Of a stretch of 64,000 bases of DNA, positions 42,107-50,936 are shown one piece after another. Below the pieces are notes generated by a model, which had not been told where the DNA came from, made no database searches, and saw nothing but the letters and a program-made list of their open reading frames with translations. Both the position numbers and the translations under genes were made by a program. The number at the start of each line of letters is the position of its first letter. The stretch's first letter is position 1. The stretch is from an uncultured Peptostreptococcaceae bacterium (GTDB lineage Bacteria; Bacillota; Clostridia; Peptostreptococcales; Anaerovoracaceae): the NCBI GenBank assembly GCA_910588185.1, contig CAJUQR010000003.1, forward strand, positions 32,358 to 96,357, given 5' to 3'.

Positions 42107-42964
42107 ATGGATAGAGTAGATATTGCAATAATTGGAAGTGGTCCTGCAGGCATTTCTGCGGCAATTAATGCAAAGATAAGAAGTAAAAGTTTTTTGTTAT
42201 TTGGAAGCGGACTTAGCACAAAGGTTGAATTGTCAGAAAAGATTGATAATTATCCTGCAATTTTTGGAGTGACGGGTCATGAATTAAATGAACAATTTAA
42301 TGTTCACATGAAAAAGATGGGTATTGAAATTACAGAAGAACGAGTTACTTCTATATACAATATGGGTGAGTTTTTTTATATTTTAGCTGATCAAAAAGCA
42401 TTTGAAGCTTCCTGTGTAATTTTGGCGACAGGAGCAGAAACTGTTAAACCTATAGAGGGAGAAAGAGAGTTTCTTGGTTTAGGAGTTAGCTATTGTGCTA
42501 CATGTGACGGAGGGCTTTATAAAAACAGAACTATAGCTGTTGTATGCGAAAATAATGAAATGGAAGAAGAAGTTCATTATTTGGCGGAGCTTGCAGATAA
42601 GATTTATTATTTCCCTAAATTTAAAAGTGAGTTAGATGCTGAAAATATAGAACTTATAGATAGAAAGATTAAGTCCGTAAATGGCGTCGAACGCGTGGAA
42701 AAAATTGTTTTAAAAGATGAAAAAGAAATTGAAGTAGATGGCGTATTCTTTCTTAAAGAAGCAGTTTCGGCAGATGTGCTCTTAAAGGGGCTTGCTATAG
42801 AAAATGGATATATAGTGGTTGACCACGATATGAAGACTAATATTAAAGGATGTTTTGCAGCAGGAGACTGTACGGGAAGACCTTTTCAAATAGCTAAAGC
42901 TGTAGGGGAAGGGAATACTGCTGCACACAGTGCATTTTCATATTTGGCTGAGTTGAAGAAGTAA
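42107..42964 (+). CDS. Thioredoxin reductase-like flavoprotein lacking the NADPH motif
   Basis: The 285-residue protein has the FAD-binding IIGSGPAGISAAINAK, the redox-active C130-A-T-C133 (YCATCDGG) and the second FAD motif GCFAAGDCTGRPFQIAKAVG. The NADPH site expected as GGGNSA plus HRR is replaced by VVCENNEMEEEVHYLAEL, and no arginine pair follows. This matches the clostridial ferredoxin-dependent flavin thioredoxin reductases (FFTR/DFTR), which do not use NADPH. No thioredoxin gene is adjacent. AAGGGAG precedes the ATG; a peptidase gene follows after 10 bp. Confidence 0.83.
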   Translation: MDRVDIAIIGSGPAGISAAINAKIRSKSFLLFGSGLSTKVELSEKIDNYPAIFGVTGHELNEQFNVHMKKMGIEITEERVTSIYNMGEFFYILADQKAFEASCVILATGAETVKPIEGEREFLGLGVSYCATCDGGLYKNRTIAVVCENNEMEEEVHYLAELADKIYYFPKFKSELDAENIELIDRKIKSVNGVERVEKIVLKDEKEIEVDGVFFLKEAVSADVLLKGLAIENGYIVVDHDMKTNIKGCFAAGDCTGRPFQIAKAVGEGNTAAHSAFSYLAELKK

Positions 42965-42974
42965 AGGAGAATTT

Positions 42975-44345
42975 ATGAAACAGGAATTGCTATATAAACC
43001 TAAAAATGGTTTACTTGAAATTACGAAAGAAGATAAAAAACATATAGAAGAATATTGCAGTACATATAAGAAATTTCTCGATGCGGGCAAAACGGAACGC
43101 GAGTGTGTTAGAGAAGGTATTCGTTTAGCTGAAGAAAAGGGTTTCAAAGAATTTAAACATGATATGAATTTTGTTGCAGGCGATAAAATATATTTTAACA
43201 ACCGGGGTAAAATGTTGATTCTAGCTGTAATAGGTAAAAATAGCCCGGCAGAAGGAATACAAATTGCAGCTTCACATATAGACAGCCCAAGACTTGATTT
43301 GAAGCCTAATCCACTTTATGAAGACGATGAACTTGCATATTTGAAGACTCATTATTATGGAGGAATCAGAAAGTATCAATGGGTTACGATTCCTCTTGAG
43401 CTGCATGGAATGGTGGCCTTGAAAGACGGCAGAGAAGTAGATGTTGTCATAGGTGAAAATGATGAGCCTAAACTGGTTGTGACTGATTTGCTTCCGCACC
43501 TTGGCGCAGAGCAGAATAAAAAGTCTCTTGCCGAAGGAATAACCGGCGAACAGCTAAATCTTTTAATAGGCAGTGAGCCGGACGCAGACCAAGAAAGAGA
43601 TGCCGTTAAATTTAATGTTATGAAGCTTCTGTATGATAAATATGGCTTCACAGAGGAGGACTTTATTTCTGCCGAGCTTGAAGCGGTTCCTGCAAATAAA
43701 GCTATTGATATAGGGCTTGACAGCAGTATGATAGGTGCTTATGGACATGATGACAGAGTTTGCAGCTATGCTGCGCTTAGAGCTATTTTAGATATGGATG
43801 AAATACCTGAAAAAACCTCAATATGCGTTTTGGCAGATAAAGAGGAAATAGGCTCTGTAGGTGTTACCGGTATGAAAACAAACGCCTTTGAAACTTTTGT
43901 AGAAGATATTTGTAATGCTTTTGGCGTTTCACTTAGACATTGTCTGCAAAATTCATTTTGCTTATCGGCTGATGTTACTGCGGCATATGACCCTAATTTC
44001 CCGGAAGTTTTCGATAAGAGAAACAATGCTAAGCTCAATTATGGCATAGGATTATGCAAGTATACGGGAGCCAGAGGAAAAAGCGGAGCTTCAGACGCTT
44101 CAGCAGAGACCGTTGCGTATGTGCGCAGGATATTTGACGAAGCAGGTGTAAAGTGGCAGATGGCAGACATGGGAAGAGTTGATGTTGGAGGAGGCGGAAC
44201 AGTGGCTCTGGACATGGCCAATAGAAATATTGATACAATTGATGCAGGAGTTCCGGTGCTTTCCATGCACGCTCCATTTGAAGTAGTTTCTAAATTTGAC
44301 TGTTATATGACTTACAAAGCTATGAAAGCTGTATATATAGGCTAA
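42975..44345 (+). CDS. M18 family aminopeptidase
   Basis: The 456-residue zinc aminopeptidase has IAASHIDSPRLDLKPNPLYE with the metal-binding histidine and aspartate. It also has DLLPHLGAEQNKKSL, LGLDSSMIGAYGHDDRVCSY and LADKEEIGSVGVTGM (catalytic Glu-Glu), and ends VLSMHAPFEVVSKFD. It trims N-terminal residues from peptides in the cytoplasm. AAAGGAG precedes the ATG. Confidence 0.92.
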   Translation: MKQELLYKPKNGLLEITKEDKKHIEEYCSTYKKFLDAGKTERECVREGIRLAEEKGFKEFKHDMNFVAGDKIYFNNRGKMLILAVIGKNSPAEGIQIAASHIDSPRLDLKPNPLYEDDELAYLKTHYYGGIRKYQWVTIPLELHGMVALKDGREVDVVIGENDEPKLVVTDLLPHLGAEQNKKSLAEGITGEQLNLLIGSEPDADQERDAVKFNVMKLLYDKYGFTEEDFISAELEAVPANKAIDIGLDSSMIGAYGHDDRVCSYAALRAILDMDEIPEKTSICVLADKEEIGSVGVTGMKTNAFETFVEDICNAFGVSLRHCLQNSFCLSADVTAAYDPNFPEVFDKRNNAKLNYGIGLCKYTGARGKSGASDASAETVAYVRRIFDEAGVKWQMADMGRVDVGGGGTVALDMANRNIDTIDAGVPVLSMHAPFEVVSKFDCYMTYKAMKAVYIG

Positions 44346-44359
44346 ATTTTAAAAGATGT

Positions 44360-44393
44360 CGGCTTGAGAATAAATTTCTCAAGCCGGTTTTTT
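44360..44393 (+). terminator. Terminator after the M18 aminopeptidase gene
   Basis: CGGCTTGAGAA and TTCTCAAGCCG form an 11-bp stem, followed by GTTTTTTG. Confidence 0.88.
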
Positions 44394-44402
44394 GTATATG
44401 GA

Positions 44403-44585
44403 GTGACATGTTGAACATTTTTTGCCAACGTTTTAGACAAAAATGGTTGGCTTTTTGGAGCTGATTCTATGGTTTGTACAACATGTGTCATAATTTGACT
44501 GAATTCGACATGAAATTTTTCGCTGTTAAGCTTAATTTGTTGGCTTTTTGAAAGAAATTTTACCAAACTGGCAACAACTGAGGTG
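44403..44585. repeat. Dispersed intergenic repeat, copy B
   Basis: Homologous to the elements at 14608 and 60741. It carries TGTTGAACATTTTTTGCCAA, GGTTGGCTTTTTGGAG, TTTGTACAACATG, TGTCATAATTTGAC, AATTCGACATGAA, TTTGTTGGCTTTTTGAAAGA and finally TGGCAACAA. Order and spacing of blocks are kept while loops vary. It lies between a terminator and the MarR promoter. Confidence 0.75.
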
Positions 44586-44633
44586 TACGCTTCAATGTAT
44601 TTCATTATGCCGTAAGATTATCAAATATAAAGA

Positions 44634-44689
44634 TGTTGAAAATTCAACAAATATATGATAAAATTCAAGATGTTGAATAATCAACATCT
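44634..44689 (+). promoter_or_regulatory. MarR-gene promoter with two palindromic operators
   Basis: TTGAAA (44636-44641), 17 bp and TAAAAT (44659-44664) form the promoter. TGTTGAAAATTCAACA (44634-44649) covers the -35 box and AGATGTTGAATAATCAACAT (44668-44687, symmetric to 44689) lies just after the -10. Both share the half-site GTTGAA/TTCAAC or GTTGA/TCAAC, as expected for a MarR dimer that represses its own operon. Confidence 0.8.
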
Positions 44690-44702
44690 TTAGGAGGCAT
44701 AT

Positions 44703-45161
44703 ATGAAAGATAGATTTGAAACATTTGCAGGTTCAATAGTTGAATTGAATCGATATTTGCAAAAGATAAAAGATATTGAGATGAAAAAGTTCGGTCTTAG
44801 AGCAAGCCATACTATGTGTTTATATTATCTGGGCAGATATGATGGTGGTTTGACAGCAACTCAGCTTACTGAACTTTGCAAAGAAGATAAAGCAGCAATT
44901 TCACGCTGCTTAGGACAGCTTATAGAGAAAAACTTGGTGTCATGTCAGATACCTGAAAATAAACGTTCATATCGCACTATTAATTATCTTACAGAAGAAG
45001 GGAAAAGGGTTGTTGATAAAATCAATAGCAGGGTTGAAGTTGCTTTGTCTAACGGCGGCAATGGACTAAGCGATGAACAGCGCAGGACATTTTATGATTC
45101 CATGGAGATAATAATAGATAATTTGACAAAATATATAAGCAAGGAGGAGGCAGGCATATGA
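44703..45161 (+). CDS. MarR family transcriptional regulator
   Basis: The 152-residue protein has a winged helix (LTATQLTELCKEDKAAISRC, LIEKNLVSCQIPENKRSYRT) flanked by dimerisation helices. It probably represses the operon with the alcohol and aldehyde dehydrogenases through the two operators upstream, and responds to an aldehyde or aromatic ligand; the ligand is unknown. TTAGGAGG precedes the ATG. It overlaps the ADH gene by 4 bp. Confidence 0.87.
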   Translation: MKDRFETFAGSIVELNRYLQKIKDIEMKKFGLRASHTMCLYYLGRYDGGLTATQLTELCKEDKAAISRCLGQLIEKNLVSCQIPENKRSYRTINYLTEEGKRVVDKINSRVEVALSNGGNGLSDEQRRTFYDSMEIIIDNLTKYISKEEAGI

Positions 45162-46354
45162 ATGTTTTAAGAAAATTATATTGCCGCTGTTTTCAGGTTG
45201 CTTTTCGTATAGTTTTGCCTGTTCTCCCTTACAGAAATCCCAAAGTAAAGAACAGTATCAGCGATATTATAACTATTTTAAAAGATAACGGGGCTAAAAA
45301 CCCGTTAGTAATAACTGATGGGAATCTTTCAGCCATAGGTGCTGTAGATTATTTGCAGGAAGTACTTAAGTGTGGTAGAATCAAATCTACTTTATTTGAC
45401 GGTGTATTTTCTAATCCTACTACAGATTTGGCAAGAAAGGCAACCGAAATTTATAAAGACAATGATTGTGACAGTATAATAGCTTACGGCGGAGGTTCTC
45501 CTATGGATCTTGCTAAGGCAGTAGGTGCAGGAATTGCAAGACCTGGCAAATCTCTTGAAAAGATGGCAGGTATTTTGAAAGTCGGAAGAAGGCTGCCGCT
45601 GTTAATTGCCATACCTACTACTGCGGGTACCGGCAGTGAAACTACACTTGCATCGGTTATGATAGATTCTAAGACACGTCACAAATTTGCAATCAATGAT
45701 TTTCCTTTGATTCCAAGATATGCAATTTTGGAACCGGCGACTATTCATACTTTGCCGACTAATATTGCGGCATCAACCGGCATTGATGCACTGACCCATG
45801 CAGTAGAGGCATATATAGGAAGATCTACAACAAAACAAACCCGTTCAGATGCGGAAAAAGCTGTTTCACTTATCTTCGAGAATTTAGATGCTTCAGCTTC
45901 TCATGAAAGTTTTGAGGCAGAAAGCGCTATGCTAAAGGCATCTCACTATGCCGGCAGAGCGTTTACAAGGTCGTATGTAGGATACATACATGCCATATCA
46001 CATAGTTTAAGCGGCAAATATGATCTGCCTCATGGATGGACTAATGCCGTGTTATTGCCAATCGTACTTAGGCGATACGGAAGTGCAGTATATAAAAAGC
46101 TTGCTAAACTAGCGGTATGCGCAGGTCTTGGAAATTCAGATGACAATGAAAAGATACTTGCAAATAGATTTATCGAGGCTATAGAAGAAAAGAACCGCAA
46201 ATATGGAATACCAGATAAGATTGAAGCATTAAGAGAAGAAGATATACATAGTTTGGCGGTTTACGCTGATAAAGAAGCCAATCCCCTTTACCCTGTTCCT
46301 GTGTTATGGAATATAGAAGAACTGGAGAAAATATATTGGGAGGTTAAAAAGTAG
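45158..46354 (+). CDS. Iron-containing alcohol dehydrogenase
   Basis: The 398-residue protein has the NAD-binding AYGGGSPMDLAKAVG, the IPTTAGTGSETT motif, and iron ligands in TGIDALTHAVEAYI and YIHAISHSLSGKYDLPHGW. It reduces aldehydes or oxidises alcohols. Its place between MarR and an aldehyde dehydrogenase suggests an alcohol-aldehyde-acid path. The aldehyde dehydrogenase start is adjacent to its stop. Confidence 0.92.
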   Translation: MNVLRKLYCRCFQVAFRIVLPVLPYRNPKVKNSISDIITILKDNGAKNPLVITDGNLSAIGAVDYLQEVLKCGRIKSTLFDGVFSNPTTDLARKATEIYKDNDCDSIIAYGGGSPMDLAKAVGAGIARPGKSLEKMAGILKVGRRLPLLIAIPTTAGTGSETTLASVMIDSKTRHKFAINDFPLIPRYAILEPATIHTLPTNIAASTGIDALTHAVEAYIGRSTTKQTRSDAEKAVSLIFENLDASASHESFEAESAMLKASHYAGRAFTRSYVGYIHAISHSLSGKYDLPHGWTNAVLLPIVLRRYGSAVYKKLAKLAVCAGLGNSDDNEKILANRFIEAIEEKNRKYGIPDKIEALREEDIHSLAVYADKEANPLYPVPVLWNIEELEKIYWEVKK

Positions 46355-47734
46355 ATGGAACGCGGAGAAATTGAATTTGTACTTACAAAGCAGAAAAAAT
46401 ATTTTGCATCAGGTCAGACTCTCCCTATAAATGCAAGAAAAGATGCGCTAAGAAAGCTCTTAGATGCTATGGAAAGATACGAAAGTGATTTGTCAGAAGC
46501 ACTTAAGCAAGATTTAGGTAAGAGCCGCGCAGAGGGATATATGTGCGAAATAGCCCTCGTTAAAAGTGAAATCAGATATATGCTCAAACATGTTTCAAAA
46601 TATGCAAAGGAACATAGAGTACACACACCGATGGCGCAGACTCTTTCAAGGAGTTTTGTAAAACCTGTTCCGTATGGGTCAGTTCTTATTATGAGCCCTT
46701 GGAATTATCCTTTGCTTTTGGCTCTTGATCCTTTAGCTGATGCCTTGGCAGCAGGTAATACAGCAGTAATAAAGCCTAGTGCATATGCTCCGGCAACAGC
46801 AGATATTTTAGAGAGCATAATAAGCAAAATTTTTCCCAGTGAGTATGTTACGGTTATAAAAGGAGGAAGAGATGAAAATTCCAACCTTTTAGAGTGTGAC
46901 TTTGACTATATTTTCTTCACAGGAAGTAAAAATGTAGGACGTCAGGTTATGAGTAAAGCTTCAGAGAAACTTATACCGGTTACTTTGGAACTGGGAGGAA
47001 AAAGTCCGTGCATAGTAGATAAAACCGCGAATATTAGATTGGCGGCCAAAAGGATTGTGTTTGGTAAATTCATCAACTGCGGACAGACTTGTGTAGCACC
47101 TGATTACATTTATTGTGAGGAAAGCGTAAAAGACCAGCTGGTACAGGAATTAAAATGTCAAATAGAACTCCAGTATGGAAGCAGACCTCTTGAAAATCCT
47201 GATTATGGAAAGATCATAAACCGAAAACATTTTGAAAGGGTATGCGGACTTATTGATGAACGAAAAGTAATATGCGGCGGACAATTCAATACTGAAACAC
47301 AGCAGATTGCCCCTACAGTTATGGATAATGTAACTTGGAATGATAAGGTAATGGGCGAAGAGATTTTCGGACCTGTTCTGCCGGTATTGACATATAAAAA
47401 TCTTGACGAGATAACCTTAAAGATAAACTCAATGGATTCGCCCCTCGCACTTTATATATTTTCTCAAGACAAGTCAAATATACGATTTGTTAAAGAACGA
47501 GTACAATTTGGAGGCGGCTGTATAAACGATACTTTGATTCATCTTGCAACAAGCGGTATGGGATTCGGCGGAGTCGGAGAGAGCGGTATGGGTTCTTATC
47601 ACGGAAAAAGAGGATTTGATACGTTTACTCATGAAAAAAGCATAGTAGATAAAAAAACTATAATAGATTTGCCTATGAGATATCAGCCATATTCCAAATT
47701 CTATGAAAAATTAATTAGGATGTTTGTCAGATAG
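46355..47734 (+). CDS. Aldehyde dehydrogenase (class 3/YwdH-like)
   Basis: The 459-residue enzyme has MSPWNYPLLLALDPLADALA, the general base in LELGGKSPCIV, and the catalytic Cys246 in CGQTCVAPDY. Its C-terminal hydrophobic helix (PYSKFYEKLIRMFV) suggests class 3 membrane-associated aldehyde dehydrogenases that act on fatty or aromatic aldehydes. It begins at the base after the ADH stop, so the three genes form one operon with the MarR gene. Confidence 0.92.
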   Translation: MERGEIEFVLTKQKKYFASGQTLPINARKDALRKLLDAMERYESDLSEALKQDLGKSRAEGYMCEIALVKSEIRYMLKHVSKYAKEHRVHTPMAQTLSRSFVKPVPYGSVLIMSPWNYPLLLALDPLADALAAGNTAVIKPSAYAPATADILESIISKIFPSEYVTVIKGGRDENSNLLECDFDYIFFTGSKNVGRQVMSKASEKLIPVTLELGGKSPCIVDKTANIRLAAKRIVFGKFINCGQTCVAPDYIYCEESVKDQLVQELKCQIELQYGSRPLENPDYGKIINRKHFERVCGLIDERKVICGGQFNTETQQIAPTVMDNVTWNDKVMGEEIFGPVLPVLTYKNLDEITLKINSMDSPLALYIFSQDKSNIRFVKERVQFGGGCINDTLIHLATSGMGFGGVGESGMGSYHGKRGFDTFTHEKSIVDKKTIIDLPMRYQPYSKFYEKLIRMFVR

Positions 47735-47794
47735 ACAAAAATACGCTCAAATGATAAAATATAAAAATAAATTTTAACTTGGAGCGGTGAAATT

Positions 47795-48709
47795 ATGAAA
47801 TACGTAATAATCGGGGCAGGTGGAACCGGCGGCATTATAGGCGCGTATATGACAAAGTCAGGCAAAGATGTAACATTGATAGCCAGAGGCAGACATCTTG
47901 AGGCTATGCAAAAAAACGGCCTTAAGATAGAAAGAATTTGGACTGATATACAAGAAACTGTACCAGTCAGAGCAATGACCATGGAAGAATATGTTGATAA
48001 GGCGGATGTTGTTTTAGTATGTGTTAAAGGTTATTCGCTTGATGAAACTATCCCTTTTATTAAAAAAATTTCACATGATGATACGGTAGTTATTCCTGTT
48101 TTAAATATATATGGTACAGGGGGACATATACAGGAAAGCTTGCCTGATATTCTGGTAACTGACGGCTGTATTTATGTATCTGCAAACATTAAAGAACCGG
48201 GCGTTCTCTTGCAGCATGGAAAGATTTGCAAGATAGTATTTGGACTCAGAGAAAAGGACAGGACTAGTCATGTACTTGAAAAAGTCGTAAAAGATTTCAG
48301 TGACAGTGGAATTGATGGCATTTTGTCAGAAAATATCAAGAGAGATGCTTTGCAGAAATTTTCTTATGTGTCACCTATCGGTGCGGCTGGACTCTATTGT
48401 AATGCCGTGGCCAGAGACTTTCAAAAAGAAGGAGAGCCTCGTGAGATGTTTAAATCTATGATAAGAGAAATTACAGCTATTGCAGATGCTATGGGAATAC
48501 AGTTTGAAGAGGATTTGGTCGATATTAATCTTAAGATTTTGAGAACACTTGCTCCTGAAGCGACCACATCTATGCAAAGAGATGTACTTGAAGGAAAAGA
48601 TTCAGAGATAGATGGACTTGTATTTGAAGTGGTTCGCCTGGGAAGAAAGTATAACGTGCCTGTTCCTAACTATGAAAAAGTAGCGATAAAGCTTGGATTT
48701 AAACAATAA
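47795..48709 (+). CDS. Ketopantoate reductase family protein (PanE/ApbA-like)
   Basis: The 304-residue protein has the NADP-binding VIIGAGGTGGIIGAYMTKSG, VLVCVKGYSLDETI and a C-terminal helical domain with TTSMQRDVLEGKDSEIDGLV. The latter is the signature of the 2-dehydropantoate 2-reductase family. No other pantothenate genes are near, so it could reduce another 2-oxo acid. GGAGCGGTG precedes the ATG. Confidence 0.82.
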   Translation: MKYVIIGAGGTGGIIGAYMTKSGKDVTLIARGRHLEAMQKNGLKIERIWTDIQETVPVRAMTMEEYVDKADVVLVCVKGYSLDETIPFIKKISHDDTVVIPVLNIYGTGGHIQESLPDILVTDGCIYVSANIKEPGVLLQHGKICKIVFGLREKDRTSHVLEKVVKDFSDSGIDGILSENIKRDALQKFSYVSPIGAAGLYCNAVARDFQKEGEPREMFKSMIREITAIADAMGIQFEEDLVDINLKILRTLAPEATTSMQRDVLEGKDSEIDGLVFEVVRLGRKYNVPVPNYEKVAIKLGFKQ

Positions 48710-48720
48710 TTATATAAAAG

Positions 48721-48748
48721 AAAAGGAACTTTAAAGAGCTCCTTTTGT
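48721..48748. terminator. Terminator between convergent genes
   Basis: AAAAGGA and TCCTTTT pair around a 12-base loop, between the PanE-like gene and the convergent deacetylase gene. Confidence 0.55.
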
Positions 48749-49656
48749 TAATATCCAAAACATATAGGTGATACGGTGTTATCGAGGGCTTTAAGAGTAT
48801 AACCTTGTGCAAGAAGGCCTTCTATTACATCAGGAAGCGCCTTTGCAGTATTCTGATGACCTGGACCATCATGACACAAAACGATCATTTTTGAGGAATC
48901 AAGATTGTATTTTAATACATTGTCAGTTATTTCTGATGGTGAGATATTTGCACTTTCAGCATCACCCGATGAATAGTTCCAGTCATAGTATACATATCCG
49001 CGGCGAGTCATTTCAGCGATAATACGCTGATATATGGCTTTGTTGTACGAATTGACTGAGCCGCCCGGAAACCTGAAGATTTCCGGTTTTGAGCCCGTTA
49101 GAGCTTCTACGTGGTCTGATATTTTACAAAAATCATCCAGATATGCATCTACTGAAGCATAGATTTTCGTATAATTATGACTTGCAGAGTGAATTCCTAT
49201 GGTGTGTCCTTCATTTATGATTCTTTTATATAATTTTTTCTCTTCTTCGTTGTCCCTGTATATTACAAAAAATGTGGCTTTTACATTATATCTGTCAAGA
49301 ATATCCAGTATTTCAGGTGTAACATCTTTGTTAGGACCATCATCAAAAGTCAGATAGCATACTTTTTCATCTGTATCTGCAGTAAAATTAAAATCATTAT
49401 CTATATTGAGGTGCTCGTACTTTGATTGATAAGAGATTGTTTCATCTGCATCTACTTCTTTTAGATATTTAAATAGTTTTGAAAGACTTTCGCTGTCTGT
49501 ATATCCATATGTTGTAAGATCTACAGTGGTAGGTGCGTTCAACAGTTTTTCATAACGAAAATACCCTATCCCGAGGAATAGGGTCAGAATCGCAAGCGAG
49601 AGTATTAATATAATTACAAAAATAGAGATTATTTTCTTCCAAGTCTTAACGCTCAT
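48748..49656 (-). CDS. Membrane-anchored polysaccharide deacetylase
   Basis: The 302-residue protein has one N-terminal membrane helix (IISIFVIILILSLAILTLFL), a linker, and a NodB domain with YLTFDDGPNKD near residue 124, the metal-binding GIHSASHNY near 177, RFPGGSVNSYN and MIVLCHDGPG. It probably removes acetyl groups from peptidoglycan outside the membrane. It lies 19 bp after the second bactofilin gene on the same strand, so cell-wall editing may be linked to the bactofilin scaffold. Confidence 0.88.
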   Translation of the reverse strand: MSVKTWKKIISIFVIILILSLAILTLFLGIGYFRYEKLLNAPTTVDLTTYGYTDSESLSKLFKYLKEVDADETISYQSKYEHLNIDNDFNFTADTDEKVCYLTFDDGPNKDVTPEILDILDRYNVKATFFVIYRDNEEEKKLYKRIINEGHTIGIHSASHNYTKIYASVDAYLDDFCKISDHVEALTGSKPEIFRFPGGSVNSYNKAIYQRIIAEMTRRGYVYYDWNYSSGDAESANISPSEITDNVLKYNLDSSKMIVLCHDGPGHQNTAKALPDVIEGLLAQGYTLKALDNTVSPICFGY

Positions 49657-49675
49657 GTCTGTTTATTGTCCTGCT

Positions 49676-50170
49676 CTAACCTATAGAAACTCTTCCGTTA
49701 ATCTTTGCACCAAGCGCTGCGCCTAAATAAGCAGCTGTTATATCACCGTTTATTATGGCTGTTTCAGCAAGCCCCACTTTGTCTCTTGCGTTTATATCGC
49801 CAAGAACAGTGCCTCTTACATTGATACTGCCGCATAAAATTTGACCGTTGACAGTGACACCGTCTTTTATGGAAACCTGATGTTTAGCTTCTATATTTGC
49901 CTGTACGTTGGCATTTTCAAGCAATATATTGTCGCATATTATTTTACCTTTTACGATACCTTTTACTATGACGTTGCCGTTTGCAGATATATCGCCTTTT
50001 ACTGTTCCGAGAATTGTGACGTGTCCTTTAGTTGAAATATTACCATAAACCTTTGTATCAGGACCGATTACGCCCATTTCATCATATATTTCTGATACTA
50101 TTTCGTTTTCACAGTTTTGTGCATTGACAGTGTCTTCAGTTATATTTGTATTTTCCATATTTTCACTCAT
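49676..50170 (-). CDS. Bactofilin-like polymer-forming protein, second copy
   Basis: The 164-residue protein has the repetitive beta-helix pattern of bactofilins: GNISTKGHVTILGTVKGDIS, ANGNVIVKGIVKGKI, SINVRGTVLGDI, ETAIINGDITAAYLG. An acidic, Asn-rich N-terminus precedes it. Bactofilins polymerise into membrane-associated filaments that recruit wall enzymes. Its ATG overlaps the stop of the upstream bactofilin gene by one base (TAATG). Confidence 0.87.
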   Translation of the reverse strand: MSENMENTNITEDTVNAQNCENEIVSEIYDEMGVIGPDTKVYGNISTKGHVTILGTVKGDISANGNVIVKGIVKGKIICDNILLENANVQANIEAKHQVSIKDGVTVNGQILCGSINVRGTVLGDINARDKVGLAETAIINGDITAAYLGAALGAKINGRVSIG

Positions 50171-50805
50171 TACAACTCACCTCCGAAATCGAATTCAGCA
50201 TCTAAATCAAGGTCTTTTATACCTGTTGAAATTGAGCCTATAATTTTGGCACCTTGTTCTGTCGAAATATCGGACGTGATTATATCTCCGGACAGCAGTG
50301 CTGTTGATGTTAAATTTGCAGAAGCTTCAATATCACAGTTTCCTTTGATTTTACCTGCGATATGAGCATTTTTACATTTGACATCGCCTACTATAGTAGA
50401 GTTTTCACCAAGAGCAAAGTCATCAGTAAGAGATACTCTGCCTTTTATTCTTGCACCTTTAAAGAACCCGCTTTGAGCAGATACATTGCCAAGTATTAAG
50501 TCAGTAGCATAAACAGTTGCATTTGTCTTTACATTTCCGAAAACCTGGCCGTGAATATGAACATTATCGCTGGACTTTATATCACCTGTGATTGTCATCG
50601 TACTTGTTATACGAGTACAGGAATCTTGAGAAGATTCCGAAAAATCCTTGATAGTTTTAACAGATGATGAATTTACTTTTTCTTCTATTATATCCTCTGA
50701 AAAATTAGGTGCTGCGGAATCTTTGTTTAACGAAGTTTCCGAAGAATCTGATTGTCCGTCAAACCCTGTGAGTTCGCGCAGAGCCTGAGTGAAATTATTC
50801 TTCAT
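50170..50805 (-). CDS. Bactofilin-like polymer-forming protein, first copy
   Basis: The 211-residue product has a disordered N-terminal region of about 75 residues rich in Ser/Asp and then bactofilin repeats: TMTITGDIKSSDNVHIHGQV, DLILGNVSAQSGFFKGARIK, ENSTIVGDVKCKNAHIAGKI and ALLSGDIITSDIS. It is larger than its downstream partner, and the pair plus deacetylase form a three-gene unit. No ribosome binding site stronger than AAAGGA is seen. Confidence 0.85.
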   Translation of the reverse strand: MKNNFTQALRELTGFDGQSDSSETSLNKDSAAPNFSEDIIEEKVNSSSVKTIKDFSESSQDSCTRITSTMTITGDIKSSDNVHIHGQVFGNVKTNATVYATDLILGNVSAQSGFFKGARIKGRVSLTDDFALGENSTIVGDVKCKNAHIAGKIKGNCDIEASANLTSTALLSGDIITSDISTEQGAKIIGSISTGIKDLDLDAEFDFGGEL

Positions 50806-50936
50806 TTTTGCTGAATCCTTTCTGGAATGTGAATAAAATAATTATAGCATATTTTTGGCATTTTACAACAAAAAATGTAGCCATAAACCTTGCATGGTGG
50901 TAAAATATCTTTATTGACTTAAAGAGAGGTGAAAAT

